DNA from: Malachius bipustulatus
Taxonomy: Eukaryota > Arthropoda > Insecta > Coleoptera > Melyridae
NCBI GenBank assembly: GCA_910589415.1
Contig: OU342633.1
Span: 4,502,858 to 4,566,857 of the forward strand
Direction of reading: 5' to 3'
DNA: 64,000 nucleotides
Shown here: positions 44,752 through 56,033 of the stretch, in pieces
How positions within the stretch are numbered: position 1 is the first letter of the stretch
How the letters are laid out: every line of letters begins with the position of its first letter
Translations under genes and position numbers: made by a program
Notes under the pieces: generated by a model
The model's input: only the letters and a program-made list of their open reading frames with translations
Databases searched by the model: none
What the model was told of the DNA's origin: nothing

Positions 44752-45006
44752 ATGCCTGTGGTGCGCGTACTGTTGAAGTTCACTCTTTTGGGGCCACCCT
44801 TTTTATCGGAAGAGTCCGAAAGGCACTATTTGAGAAGTATTACGAGGCAGAGTACTATGCGGTGCTTTTCCATTGCCTTCCACAAGGTGGATCTCGATTT
44901 TGGCTCGAGTAGCACAACAAATACTTTTCGGCTGCTGGTGAGTTTCGAGCCAAGGTTTACCGGCTGGTGGACGAACGCTCTATCCACTACACCACGGGAC
45001 CCACTT
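44752..45006 (-). mobile_element. tRNA-derived SINE
   Basis: On the minus strand the head reads GGGTCCCGTGGTGTAGTGGA, with a pol III A box (TGGTGTAGTGG), and about 40 bp further GGCTCGAAACTC, a B box. Intact tRNA genes have GGTTCGANTCC at that place. The tRNA-unrelated body runs to about 44752; that limit is approximate. It sits in one inter-arm region of the mariner. Confidence 0.65.
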
Positions 45007-45097
45007 AACGAATTTACATCAACGAGATCACTGTCACTATAAAGCAAGTAAGTAATTGGTGTCAAATCGAATCTAAAAAAACAAATTTACTTTAGTA

Positions 45098-46219
45098 ATG
45101 GCCGTACAGTATACTAATGAAGAAATGAACGATATGTTATTGGTTTTTGGATATTGCCAAGGAAATGGTTTAGAATCTTGCAGATTATCAGTGAACGATT
45201 TCCGAATCGTCGTTTACCAAACCATAAAACCTTTAATGAAAGACGTCTTCGGGAAACAAGGTAGGTTTACGCCTGTTTCTATTAATTAAGGTCGTGCACG
45301 TACGATAAGAACTCCAGAGGTTGAGGAAGATATTTTAAATAGGATTGAAGAAAATCCTAAACTCAGCACCAGACGATTGCGCTTAGAGCTAGGTGTATGC
45401 AAAGATACTGTTAACAGGGTGACCAGAGAACAATTACTGCACCCATTTCATGTTGAACGGGTATAAGACCTTTTACCCCATGATTATGAACCACGTCTAG
45501 CTTTCTGCCGGTTCATTTCCAAGAAGAATCAGGATAGGAGCTTTACACAAGGAATTTTATTCACAGATGAAGCCTGTTTCACGCGGAGTGGCATAACTAA
45601 TTTGCACAATGTACATGTCTATGCTGGAGAAAATCCTCATGCGATTAAAGTAAGCCATTACTTATCAAAAGTAAGTCATTATCAGCATGAGTTTAAGATC
45701 AATGTGTGGGCAGGAATCATAGACACTTTCATAATTGGTCCTGTCATTTTACCACCTCGACTTAATGGCGAAAATTATTTGGAACATCTGCAAAACGAAT
45801 TACCACACTTGTTTGATCCCCTGCCCTTGGAACTTCAAAGATGAATGTAGTTTATGCATGACGGTGCTCCTCCACATTTTTCGATAAATGTACGTAATTA
45901 TTTGAGCGAACAGTATCCAAATAGATGGATAGGTAGAGCACCCAAATGATGCACCCACAAGTTGGCCAGCTCGATCGCCTGCTATGACACCGATGGATTA
46001 CTTTTTATGGGGAACTTTGAAAACCCTTGTGTCTTCTAGGCCATAGTAAATACTTTTTTTTAATTAAGGAGACGTATTGAAACCGGAATGGACGTTTTTA
46101 AAAATGATCACGAAATGCTCCAAAGAGTTCAATTTAATTTTTTAAAACGTATAAATCTTTGTATACACGAAAATGGAAATCATTTTGATCATTTGATAGA
46201 AGCATTTTTTTATTATTAA
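45098..46219 (+). pseudogene. Mariner-like transposase, inactivated
   Basis: Starts MAVQYTNEEMNDMLLVFGYC, the N-terminal helix-turn-helix region. The first frame stops at 45287. Downstream frames give NRIEENPKLSTRRLRLELGV (second HTH), GILFTDEACFTRSG (first catalytic Asp), NVWAGIIDTFIIGPV, FMHDGAPPHFS (second Asp), RWIGR, then SPAMTPMDYFLWGTLK, where families have SPDLTP, so the third acid is Ala. The end is LKRINLCIHENGNHFDHL, the usual C-terminus. Several stops and frameshifts; dead. Confidence 0.88.
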
Positions 46220-46842
46220 ATTAAACTAAATTTTTGTTGATGATAAATCTCTTATTGACTGTTTTAACTAAAGTACCTATAAAGTTAAATCCACATTTAT
46301 GTACCTAGTCGTTATTTTGTAGCTTTCAGTGACAGTTATTTTAATTCAACGCCTTTGCTTCAAATTGTGTTCAATTAATACAATAATTACTTACTTAGGC
46401 CTGGCCATGCACGTAGTGATTTTCTTAAATCCAGATATCTCAGAAACGGCTGCTCAAATCAACTCTTACCACGTATGCCTTTTTTTGGTAAAAGACGTTG
46501 GAGAATAAGAATTTTTATTTAAAAGTTAAATACAGAGTGGCCCAAAAAAGATAGTTCGTTTTGAATGTGTTCAAGGTACCGCAGGTGGCGCCCTCTAAAT
46601 TTTACAATAAAAATGATTGCAGTTTTTAATTTTTCACCCCACAAAAGCTACTTCAGCCGAATATTGTGAAAATATACCAATTATTAAAAAAGTTATTTAA
46701 GAAAAACGGAAACCAAATTGAACTTTTGACACCCTGTATCACCGAAATCATCCACTTTTGGACGGAGATAAATTGGGTTAGATCGGCTTATTTAGGCCTC
46801 AGGAATTTGTGGTAGCTTTCCGCACCTTTCAGAGATACCCTG

Positions 46843-47205
46843 TATATTAAAAGTAATATTTAGGAAACAGATGAGATATCCCACTAATTTATTGTATACG
46901 GAGGATGTTTCTGACATTAGATCACTGTATTTTCACAGCCTTTGTATGTATGCTCATAAAAATGAAATGCTTTAGGGTGGGATATCTTCTTGGTATCACA
47001 CCCGTAGTAGGGCTGGTAGACTCTTTCCTACCCCGAAATTAAAAAAAAATGTTTGTCAAAGATTTCTGATATACACCTTGTCTAAGGTTTGTAACCTTCT
47101 GCCATCCGATGTGAGGGGCATCGGGAGTGCTCAATGGTTCTCTGTGATATCGAGAAGATTTATTTACCAGAACTACACCAAATTTGTTGCAATACTAGAT
47201 GCCTG
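46843..47205 (+). pseudogene. LINE ORF2 C-terminal end
   Basis: VIFRKQMRYPTNLLYTEDVS, LYFHSLCMYAHKN, then RSRAGRLFPTPKLKK, YTLSKVCNLLPSDVRGIGSA and FIYQNYTKFVAILDA with stop at about 47205. Typical terminal domain of a CR1-like ORF2. Confidence 0.8.
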
Positions 47206-47569
47206 ACCTTGAACTTTGAGATACACAGGGTGCTTTTTGCGTGTTTCCGAGGTACCTATACAGTTGTGCTGCACAGTATACTGTGAGCTGATGTGTCGTT
47301 GCATGTGCAGAGCACCACACAAGTGTTAAATCACTTAGCGTGCCTGTTCATGCCGCAGGATTGTGATATTACAGACTCCCTAATTTTGTAAAAGTATATA
47401 TCTTGTAATAACGATGATGATAAATAAATGAAAAAAAATAAAAAAATTGACAGGTTGAATATTACTTAGTCTCATTGACCAAGTTATGTATGTCGATGAA
47501 ACATGTAGTTAGTAAATTACAATCCTTTAACAAACTTAAATTATAATTTTTAATATGGTTATTTTTAAG
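47206..47569. other. LINE 3' UTR and short host intron end
   Basis: 3' UTR of the LINE to about 47448 (ends GATGATAAATAAATGAAAAA). About 120 bp of intron ending GGTTATTTTTAAG before exon 47570 follow. Confidence 0.6.
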
Positions 47570-49254
47570 GTCCGATATTGACGTTCCTGAATCAAATGTT
47601 TCTGAAAAATCAATTCCAAGCAACTCTAAAGAAGCTTCACCACCCAGTGATGCAGTACAAAAATGGATCAAGGGAAGTGTGAATGAAAGATTTGACGAAT
47701 TGTTCTTCAAGAAAACTTGTCTAGGTTGGATGAATGGCAATTGTGCAAGAAGACGCTGTAAATTTTATCATTATTTATCTCAATCTATGCAGGATTCAAT
47801 ACTAAGTCTAGATTTTGGCCGAGTTATGAAGTTATACAACTATTCAAAAAAGAATATTCATAGACATAAAGCACTTTTCAGCATTATTCTTGCGGCCTTT
47901 TCAAAATTTCCAGACAATATTCATGTAAAAGAGTTTTTGGTGGGTACAGTAAAGACAATATTAGACATCAATATACCTAACAAAATTGATTTTATAAAAC
48001 AAGTAATTGATGCCTTGACATTGGCTGGAGAAAGTTTTAGTGAGGTAACTCGAATGATTATCAGCGAACATGGTGTGTCCAATATGGAATTGTGTGATAT
48101 TCTCTTGAATTTAATAGTGAGTAGAGGTGATCTGAGAAACGATTGGAACTTGTTGCCGACTCTCTTGAGCAACCGAAACCTATTGTTAGGTCACGCAGTG
48201 GTAACAAATCTCTTAAAACAATGTATAAATACGAAACCCTCAAATATAGAACTTTTGACTTATGTCAAAGAAGAAATTCTTGATAAAAAACTAGTAGAGG
48301 TTTGGAAAATAGCAGATACTGTTGAGGAATTTTATGAGGTTTACAATAACTTACGAAACAAAAGTGTTCCAGATTATCTACTAGCAACACGAAATCCTGA
48401 AGTTAGCCCTGATTCAAAGAGCCACTTCTCAGAAGATAATTCTGAATTGGATGATAAGAGTGAAATTTCAATTACTTCCGTAAAATCAAACCGCTCAAAA
48501 TCATCTTCTGATTCATTCTCTGCTAGTAGTTCTTGCTCGAGTTCTAGCTCATCCGACGGCTATAGAAAAAGAACTGACAGGACTTCAAGAAGTTCCAGTA
48601 AAGAAATTGCATCATCAGTTGATTCGAAGTTAAGACCAAGCTCATTTCAAAATAAATCATGTGCTTCAACATCAGATGGCACTATAAAAAATACAGCATC
48701 AATCGATGTAGACTTCCGTTACTTGGAGAGTTGTCCATCAGAACGGGATTGCCAACAAATGAATTTAAGTAACGATGACCAATCAAATCATTACAGAAGA
48801 AATGACATTCAAATCAATGTACATCATACTACTTCAAGCATAGTCAGTACAGATGAAGATTTGAGAGTTAGTGCAGATGAAGATTTAAGAGTTGTTACTC
48901 CGAAAACCGGTGTTTTGAAATATGTAACATATGAATATAACGATAACCGGAAAAATGTCATTGGATGTCGTGCAAATTGTAAATTTGGACACTTACAGCT
49001 GAATAAGAATTTTGTTTTCAGTAAGTCACTTCATAAAGACTATCTTACCTCTAGGGTTAATATTGACATTGAAACAAAAGATATTACGTCACTTAAAGAT
49101 TGCATTGAAAGAACCAACGCTGAGCATTTCATGCATCTTCTAGAAAAATACAGATCGGAAACAACAATTGAGAAGTTCATATGTCATGTTTTGGTTTTCC
49201 TAATGAGGAGCCCTAATATGTTTTTTGTGCTTAAGAATCTCATCCATTTAATAG
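47570..49254 (+). CDS. Host gene exon with CCCH zinc finger
   Basis: A 1,685-bp exon between TTATTTTTAAG and GTAAGA. One base completes the preceding codon (phase 2) and one is left over at the end (phase 1). About 562 residues. A CCCH finger (C-x7-C-x4-C-x3-H; LGWMNGN between the first two Cys, ending CKFYH) lies at 47718-47771. It is followed by about 210 mostly helical residues (from DSILSLDFGRVMKLYN to VEEFYEVYNNLR), a Ser-rich acidic linker (SSSDSFSASSSCSSSSSSD at about 48500) with a DEDLRV repeat, a C-x3-C-x3-H motif (CRANCKFGH, about 48966) and another helical segment (LVFLMRSPNMFFVLKNLI). A TOPAZ1-like or other CCCH RNA-binding protein is possible. I cannot settle the family. It is the longest intact frame in the window. 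Confidence 0.92.
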
Positions 49255-49549
49255 GTAAGATATAGATTTAATCTTTTATTTCAAGAGATACATTTAGTTT
49301 TTGAATATCAACAAATTACACTAATAATTATTATTGTTCACTATGTTATTGCATTTATTAATAAGCGAAAAATTAAAATAGGTTATCAAAATGAGAACAA
49401 TAATAATTTCAAATGAACTTTAGTTAAAAAAATTTACTAAAACATTACCTACCGCATCTAGTATTTGTGGCGTCATTAAAATAGAATAGAATAATTCATT
49501 TCGATCGTACAATAAATTGTAAATACAGTGTTGTTTGATTGGTAACAAA
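49255..49549. other. Host intron start, no gene
   Basis: About 295 bp of AT-rich intron before the candidate LTR. No feature seen. Confidence 0.5.
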
Positions 49550-50042
49550 TGTAACGATACCCCCCGGGCCTCATTGTCTGTTGCCGAAACCAACTGGGAT
49601 CGTCTATTTACCTCTGGGTTTCCCCTAATAGGACCGTTATGTTTTTCTCGTTGTGTTTACCGTAGTCACCCTCTGCTCGTTGATTGAGGTATGCCAGGAT
49701 TAGTATGGCCGAAACGGATGCGCAAAAGAACCTACTGTGTCTCATTGTATCTCGGTTGATTAGGATTTCTTTCGGAAAAGCGAGGAAATTATCTGAGACT
49801 TGTTGTTAACTGTTGGTTTCCTGTCAGATGTCTAAAAACGAATGATGAGCGAGAGCGTTCGTTTGCAAGAGCGTAAAATGGTGAAGGGCGAGAGGGGTTG
49901 TGATTTTGCATAAAGGGTACAAAACAATGGAAAGCGAATGATGAATCCCTTTCATGCATTTTTCAAACTTCAATCCATTTCGGATTCAACTCTTTTGCAC
50001 ACCTGTGCTTTTTTATTATTTCGTTTTGCTTTTGTTTCTTTC

Positions 50043-50283
50043 TTTGATTTCATTTCAAGCAACAGCTCGAATTAATTAAAGAATACCACCACTTTGGTTA
50101 CAGACTACCCGGGATATGGCGGGAATGTCTGTCTGATTTACCTATTCAACGATTTTCTTTGCCTAATTTCCTTTTTCTGGTTTCTTTGATTTCATTTCAA
50201 GCAACCGCTCGAATTAATTAAAGAATACAACCACTTTGGTTACAGACTATCCGGGATATGACGGAAATGTCTGTCTGTTTGTC
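50043..50283 (+). repeat. Tandem repeat, 142-bp period
   Basis: TTTGATTTCATTTCAAGCAA begins both units (50043 and 50185). The match runs about 100 bp through GGGATATGGCGGGAATGTCT and its variant. Confidence 0.85.
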
Positions 50284-51049
50284 GAGTTGCTAGCTTGGCT
50301 TGGATATCGAGAGCAGTGTTGCCATGTTTGTTTTCATTGCTACCTCCTCTTTAAACATTATACGAATGTCTTTCCAATTGCTTTTCAATTGTGAAAGCTG
50401 GGTTTTCCTGAATTGACGTCATACTCATGATAGTTGTTTTAACTCATTTTGTTTATTTGTTGTGTTGTCGTTTTGCCTCACTGGGCTACCTTTATTTGGC
50501 CACTTTTGGACCGTCAATACCTAATTGCCCTGCGGCTACCTTTTTGTTCTACCTGGCCTCGTAAGGCGATGAGTCAATATACCTTATCATTTCGAATACG
50601 ACGTTCTCTGCAATTCGCAGTTTTGTTTTGCTATTTTAAATGTGATGACCAACTGACCAAATTAGGCCGCTATTCTACGATTATTCCGCAGGCTTACCTG
50701 GGTAATAATTGAATGCTGGAATTTTTACGAATACCTATTCTGGAGCCGGTTTAATTGTTTACGGATATCGAGACCAACCATCGATTCCACCGTGGTCCAA
50801 GGTTTTTACCCCTAACACCTGTTTAGAAAGCAGATAACTCAGTCCAGACTGGCAATAACATTTTATAGCAACTTTCTGCGGAGTTTGTTTTTAAATTTTG
50901 AATGGAGTTGACATTCGTATGATGTGCTAAAGGAGTTTTGTTTTGATTGATTTTGATTAGCATTTCACATACTCGGGACTGATTTGTTTTTGATTGCTTT
51001 GAATTCCTATTTGCTGAATAGCAATTGATATTCCGAGATTTATTTCGGT

Positions 51050-51370
51050 TGTTGTATTTCCTGATATTTGATGAGCAGGAATTACACCTGACAGCCCTGC
51101 CTGGCTTGTCCTACTCTGAGGGTGCTTTTTTGCCCCGTTGCGTTCTACGATTTCCACTTTAAAGAGTCATGCTCTTTTACCGGTTACCCGAGGTCTTCAT
51201 CTGGACATCGAGATGAATGCCTCTCCCAACGTGTGGTAATCGAGTACCTATTATAAATCCTAATCAGGTGTTGTAATGGAACTGGTATTTCCTGATATTT
51301 GAGGAGCAGGTATTACACCTGGCAACCCTGTCTTGTTCTATCTAGACCTATTCTATCTGAGGGTGCTCCG
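51050..51370 (+). repeat. Direct repeat of about 80 bp
   Basis: TATTTCCTGATATTTGATGA at about 51055 and TATTTCCTGATATTTGAGGA at about 51286, each followed by GCAGG, TTACACCTG and CTGAGGGTGCT. Spacing about 231 bp. Confidence 0.8.
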
Positions 51371-52932
51371 GTACTGCCGTTACTAGTTCCAGTTATGGCG
51401 CTTACAATGGGATGAAATGAATAGCTCACTCTCACTTTCTTTACGTCGTATAATTTAAAGGGACATTCTTCTTGCCTACATCTGCAATAAATAAACTCGG
51501 ACTCTTTGATAAATAGGATGATTGAATTATTTCTAATCATGGGCCGTTTTATTTATTCACAGGTTATTAATTCCAGACCTGGGTTTTTGATTTTCCTACT
51601 TTCCTCCTAGCTCTTTCTCGATTTCCTATACGTGAATTTGTAAATTATTTGTTGAGGGATTGCTTCCTGCCGCGGACTCTTTATTGGTTAACGTGATTGA
51701 GTAGGTACCTACTAGGTATTTGCTGCTGATGCCGCCTAATTCCTAGCCTATTATTTTACTTGATTTAAAATGGGATCTGCGTTCGTGGATTTGGTGAATC
51801 TGTTTGATTCCTTATGTGGCCGTTAATTTGTTAAAATGAGATTTACCCTAACCAATTTGTCAATGGATTTTCCTGGTTTTGCTTTTAGGAAGGAAATTCA
51901 GCTGGACTTCACACAAGGTCGTCTCTGGCCGAGTTGTTGGTTAATGAAGGAGTCGTTGCCTGGAGTTCACACAAGGCCGTCTCTGGACAACGACTAAAGG
52001 GTTCGGGAGTCAGATTCAATCTAATCTCAGCGGCTGTAATTTATGTCTGCTTTTATAGAAGCAGCGGCCCGCTTTCTAAATACGACACGCAACAATGCCC
52101 CTTATTGGCACCGTTGATTTCTTGTGTCTGTTTCTTATCATATCTCACTTCTCGTGAGATTTAGCAAGTTGACATCGCGGCTACCTTACTGAATAATCCT
52201 GAACTTCCACTACCAAAATTTTTCTTAAAATCGGCCGACGCGTTTTGTACCTTTCCATTGTATCTGCCTACTATAATTACACCGGCTTAACTTTCACTTC
52301 GTGTTTTCACCTGTTTGCTGCTCAGGGATCGCGATGTATTTTTGGCTATCTTCATTTATTTCTTTGCTTTATTGATTGGTTAAATTTTCATTATCGTGGG
52401 TGGAGTACCTAGCGACTTACTATTGTCTTTGCAAGGAGTTATTGTTTGATTTACAAATCTTTCCACCCGGTCTGTATCTAGGTCATCCTTATCCTTTCGT
52501 CACGCGGTTCGAGAGTGTCTTTTCAATACCCTGCCTTAACATCTGGTGAGTTTCTACCATAGCGTTGCCGGTCTTTCGGATGTCTTTAAGAGGCTGGAAT
52601 ATCACCAACTAGAGCGATTTCTCTTTTATGAATATCTAATATGCTGACTTCAATATTTCATTGGATTTTAGGGCGCGTAGTTGCGTTTTAATTTCCTAAC
52701 AATTTTACCTTTAGGTAATTACCTATTCTTGCACTGTTTTCTTTTTCGGTTTGGGTTGATTTAGCGAGGGCGATGGAAATAATTTCCTTATCATCCTACC
52801 TAGGTGCGATCCATTTCACAAAGTAGCACAAATCATCAATACAGATCTTACAAAACAGGCCGAAACTGTGGAAGTCTACAATTAAAATTATTATTATTGA
52901 TTCGTTAGCCTAGAATATTCCGATAGATTATA

Positions 52933-53787
52933 CAGGGCGAGGCGCGAGAAACTTAGGACATATGGAGAAAGAAGTGTTCGAAGTAGAATATTAAAAATTT
53001 GTACATCTGTGATTTCAATTTTGACGAGCTGAACTGAAATATTTACAGCCCCACACCACTTCCGGTTATACCAGAAGTTGCCATCTTTTTTTTTAAATAA
53101 TCACCCTGTATATTATTACATTTTCAGATTGCCTGAAAAAATGTAATAAAAATTATGTTCACAGTTCAAATTTGTAACGAGTAATTAATGAGTTATAAAC
53201 AAATGAAAATGGCAATTTTCCATTTTATTGCCATTTTCAAAGCAGCTTAGATTGAAAACGGGTCCATGTCCCTATCTTCACTTTTCACATAGTATACTAT
53301 GCTGTGGTAGGTACAGAATTTTTTTTTATTTTCCTAATTTTTTTTTATCACTTCACCCACACCGTAGGACACTACGTGAAAAATTAACTTAGGGAATGTA
53401 AGATGTTTCCGGATATCTCGACCCGTTTTCGACCTAAGCTGCTTTGAAAAAGGACAATTGCGATTTTCATTTGTTTATAACGCAAACCCCTCGTTCCAAT
53501 TATTTTGAACTATAAACACTATTTTTATTACATTTTTTCAGGCAATCTGAAAATGTAATTATATACAGGGTGTCCCATTTAAAATGAGAAAGTTGATGGC
53601 AGGTTCCTGTATAACCGGAAATGGTGAGGGGTTGTCAAAGGTAATATTTTAGTTCAGCTCGTCAAAATTGAAATTATACTTGTACAAATTTCTAGACTGT
53701 TTCTATTTTCTAAAATTCTAATTGGGACAAATTACTCCCAACACTTCTCCATATAAAAATGCCCTAAGGTTCTCGCGCCTCATCCTG
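52933..53787. mobile_element. Palindromic mariner-type MITE
   Basis: 855 bp, TA at 52931-32 and 53788-89, ends CAGGGCGAGGCGCGAGAA and inverse of CAGGATGAGGCGCGAGAA. The arms contain inner CACCCTGTATAT/CAGGGTGTCCC motifs near 53105 and 53570. Its inner part (ATTAATGAGTTATAAACAAA) is related to the 12469 and 29889 family (GTGAGTTATAAACAAGTG). Confidence 0.88.
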
Positions 53788-53845
53788 TATAGCTTAATCT
53801 CACATATGCACTTATGAAGGGTGTTTTAAAATTTGGCAAAAGTAC

Positions 53846-54240
53846 TTATTCGCTTATGTCATCTGGAAGTAAATTGTGAAACTTTGAACAAGAGCGATGA
53901 GTACCTTTATCGTTGAGGCTTAATCTGTGTAAGGGATATTGTATTGTATTAATTGGGGATTTATCTACACAATGACGTAGAGAATCTTTTGTGTCTCCCC
54001 TACTAGTGACTATTGAATAATAGCACCCCATCCAGTTCTTGAAGGAGATTTAGGAGTTTCGATGGTTCTAAAAATGGTAAGCATTTTTCTCAAACCATTT
54101 TTGTTGAGTTTGATGCAATTTTATGATCTCCAGAGCATAAGAATAGCTCACTGTTCTTTGTGCCAAAATTTCCACATGTCATCTCCAATCCAGCCTTCTG
54201 TCAATGTGTACTTACACCCAGGAAGCATAAGTACATTGTC
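53846..54240 (-). pseudogene. LINE ORF2 C-terminal region
   Basis: NWMGCYYSIVTSRGDTKDSL, INTIQYPLHRLSLNDKGTHR and SKFHNLLPDDI. The PLHRL..K..YN.LP pattern also occurs in the LINE at 4939-8100. Confidence 0.65.
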
Positions 54241-54251
54241 ACCAGATGTAA

Positions 54252-54459
54252 CAGGTGTTCTATTTAAAAAACAACCTTCACCTTCAAATGACCATGAAAT
54301 TGGTCCACAAGTACAAAGTCATCAGTACAGTCAGATGATCCCCATTGTCTTGGACAGCTTTTGCATTGTCTCGGACAGCTTTTGTCTGCACTTTTTTTTT
54401 TTTGTATCTGGCTTACCAACCGAGATATTCAGGTCCGAAGATTGAAATTACTCACCCTG
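54252..54459. mobile_element. Mariner-type MITE
   Basis: Ends CAGGTGTTCTATTTAAAA and inverse of CAGGGTGAGTAATTTCAATC, with TA after the right end. Inverted relative to the fragment at 23455-23621. Inserted in the RT of the LINE, right after IFEKII. Confidence 0.7.
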
Positions 54460-55410
54460 TATAATCTTTTCGAAAATTTTGGTTATGTTAGATAGTATAT
54501 AATGTAGATTGGTCTGTAATTCTCTATTTCTGTTTTATTTCATTTTTTATACATTGGACACATTGTTGTTATTTTTAACTCCTTTGGAAATATTCCTTGC
54601 GTTAGGCTGAGATTAACTATATGCACTGTTTTCAGAGTAAGAGGGCTCTGTTATCTATTTTTCTATTTTTTTTCCAATAGTTTTACTGGGACATTGTCTT
54701 GGCCAGCTGACACAGTGTTTTTTTAGGGAATTTATTACCCTCAAAATTTCTGTGGCATTCGTAGCTTCTAGGTATAAGCTGTAATAATTTTTATTGATTT
54801 TACTAGAACAATAATTGCCAACAGGAGCGAAGATATTACCTGTAACTTCAACAAAGTATTTATTGAAATCATTCAGTATTTCCTGTAGCGATTTAGTTTT
54901 GAAGACATCTTGCAGGTTTTGAGGATTTCTATTACACTCTTGTTATGTTGTTGACCATCTGCCAAGTTGCTTTGATTTCTGTAGAAGAGTTTCTTGTGAT
55001 ATCTGTTTCATTCTTCAAACAATTCTTCATTGTGAGCATTTCTTGTTTCTTTGCACTGACACTCTGATACCACTTATTATCCATTGATTATGTCTGCAAG
55101 TTTTTATGGTTTTCCAATTGAAGATCTTGTCCGAAAGATCTCTAAGTATTATTGAAAACTTTGTGTATGCCAGATCTACTTCTTCAGTATTTAACACAGT
55201 GTACCAGTGTTGCTTGAAGTGCTAATTCACTCTTGTATGCCTCCATTTTAGCTTGACTATAATTTCAATATGTTCTGTTATATCGTCGTTTCTCTCTTAT
55301 CTTCGTATTTATTGGGATACTGATTAGTTGTGCGTGGTGGTCTGCGAGAGTGCTGTTTATTACTTCTCCCATTGGTTGCGGTTAATTGATTTTGACAACA
55401 ATGTTATCTA

Positions 55411-55755
55411 TCAAGGTCTTACTTCTGGATGTGGCTCGTGCTGGTTTGGGACTGTGGAGTTAAGATGATTACTAAGTAGTAGGTCTTTAAGAGATTGTGT
55501 GGTTTTGGAATCTGTTAACATATTAATGTTGAAGTCGGCATAAATAATTAAATTTTTCTTATAAAGTTCATTCTTTAGAACCTCAATAGCTAAAACAAAC
55601 TGTGCAAAAAAGATATATGTCCGGTCACTGTTACTGGATCTATATAGGCACATAAAAACGGTGTCCAGGTCATCTAATTCTGTCGCTGAACATTCAATAT
55701 GCCCTTCGATGCTAAGGTCCTTAATTGCGTGTAAATCTTTGTAGTCACCCTCCAT
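55411..55755 (-). pseudogene. LINE AP-endonuclease segment
   Basis: DLSIEGHIECSATELDDLDT, FMCLYRSSNSDRTYIFFAQF and NLIIYADFNINMLTDS, where the GDFN motif is ADFN. Upstream and downstream parts are in other frames. Confidence 0.8.
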
Positions 55756-56033
55756 TGTTTTACTAATGAAAATGCAGCTTCCATTGTGCTTTATATTGGT
55801 TCTGCATCAGCAGGAGGCCATTGAATAACCATTTATTTTATCATGTGCTGTTTTTGTTTTATATGGTAATCTGATGTAATCTTGTTTTCTAGATATACTG
55901 TAGGCATTATTTTTCTTGGTTGTGTTGTCCTGTTTTCGTTGGTCTGTAGTTTCACTGTGATGTGCGTGCTGATCTTCTAGGTAGTTATTTGGCTGTCTAT
56001 TCTTGGAGACAAAAAATTTTTGCCCTATCTTAA

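Larger units (their letters stand above)
44178..46842 (+). mobile_element. Mariner-type transposon with long inverted repeats
   Basis: 2,665 bp with ends CAGGGTGTCTCTGAAAGGTG and inverse of CAGGGTATCTCTGAAAGGTG, TA at 44176-77 and 46843-44. The terminal inverted repeats are about 450 bp long (44178 to about 44635; about 46400-46842). Between them lie a SINE (about 44820-45006) and a decayed transposase (45098-46219). Inserted in the C-terminal coding part of the LINE. Confidence 0.92.
35690..47448 (+). mobile_element. CR1/Jockey-like LINE, host of three nested elements
   Basis: A plus-strand LINE in two blocks, 35690-37863 and 43217-47448, separated by a later LINE insertion (37864-43216) flanked by an 11-bp duplication. 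Block 1 has ORF1 (PHD-like and CCHC fingers), endonuclease and the first RT residues (FKTSIITPIHKADNKTR). Block 2 resumes with ICNYRPISVI and contains the rest of the RT. It is cut again by a mariner at 44178-46842. The C-terminus ends at about 47205 and an AT-rich 3' UTR reaches about 47448. The 5' limit is approximate. Confidence 0.85.
49550..52818 (+). mobile_element. Candidate long LTR or LTR-element remnant
   Basis: Begins TGTAACGATACCCCCCGGGC and ends ATCCATTTCA, with CAAA on both sides (49546-49549 and 52819-52822). 3,269 bp, pyrimidine-rich on the plus strand, different in composition from the introns. It contains tandem duplications (50043/50185, 51050/51288, 51905/51965) but no retroviral protein. 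TGTAAC is typical of Gypsy LTRs; the 3' end fits only TG..CA. An unusually long solo LTR or a fused set of repeats are both possible. Confidence 0.4.

Noticed and set aside
47570..49254. Firm assignment of the host gene as TOPAZ1
   Set aside because: A CCCH finger followed by helices is suggestive but too general; without a profile search the name would be a guess.
50449..50712. 87-residue frame in the pyrimidine-rich segment
   Set aside because: No homology pattern; composition explains the open frame.
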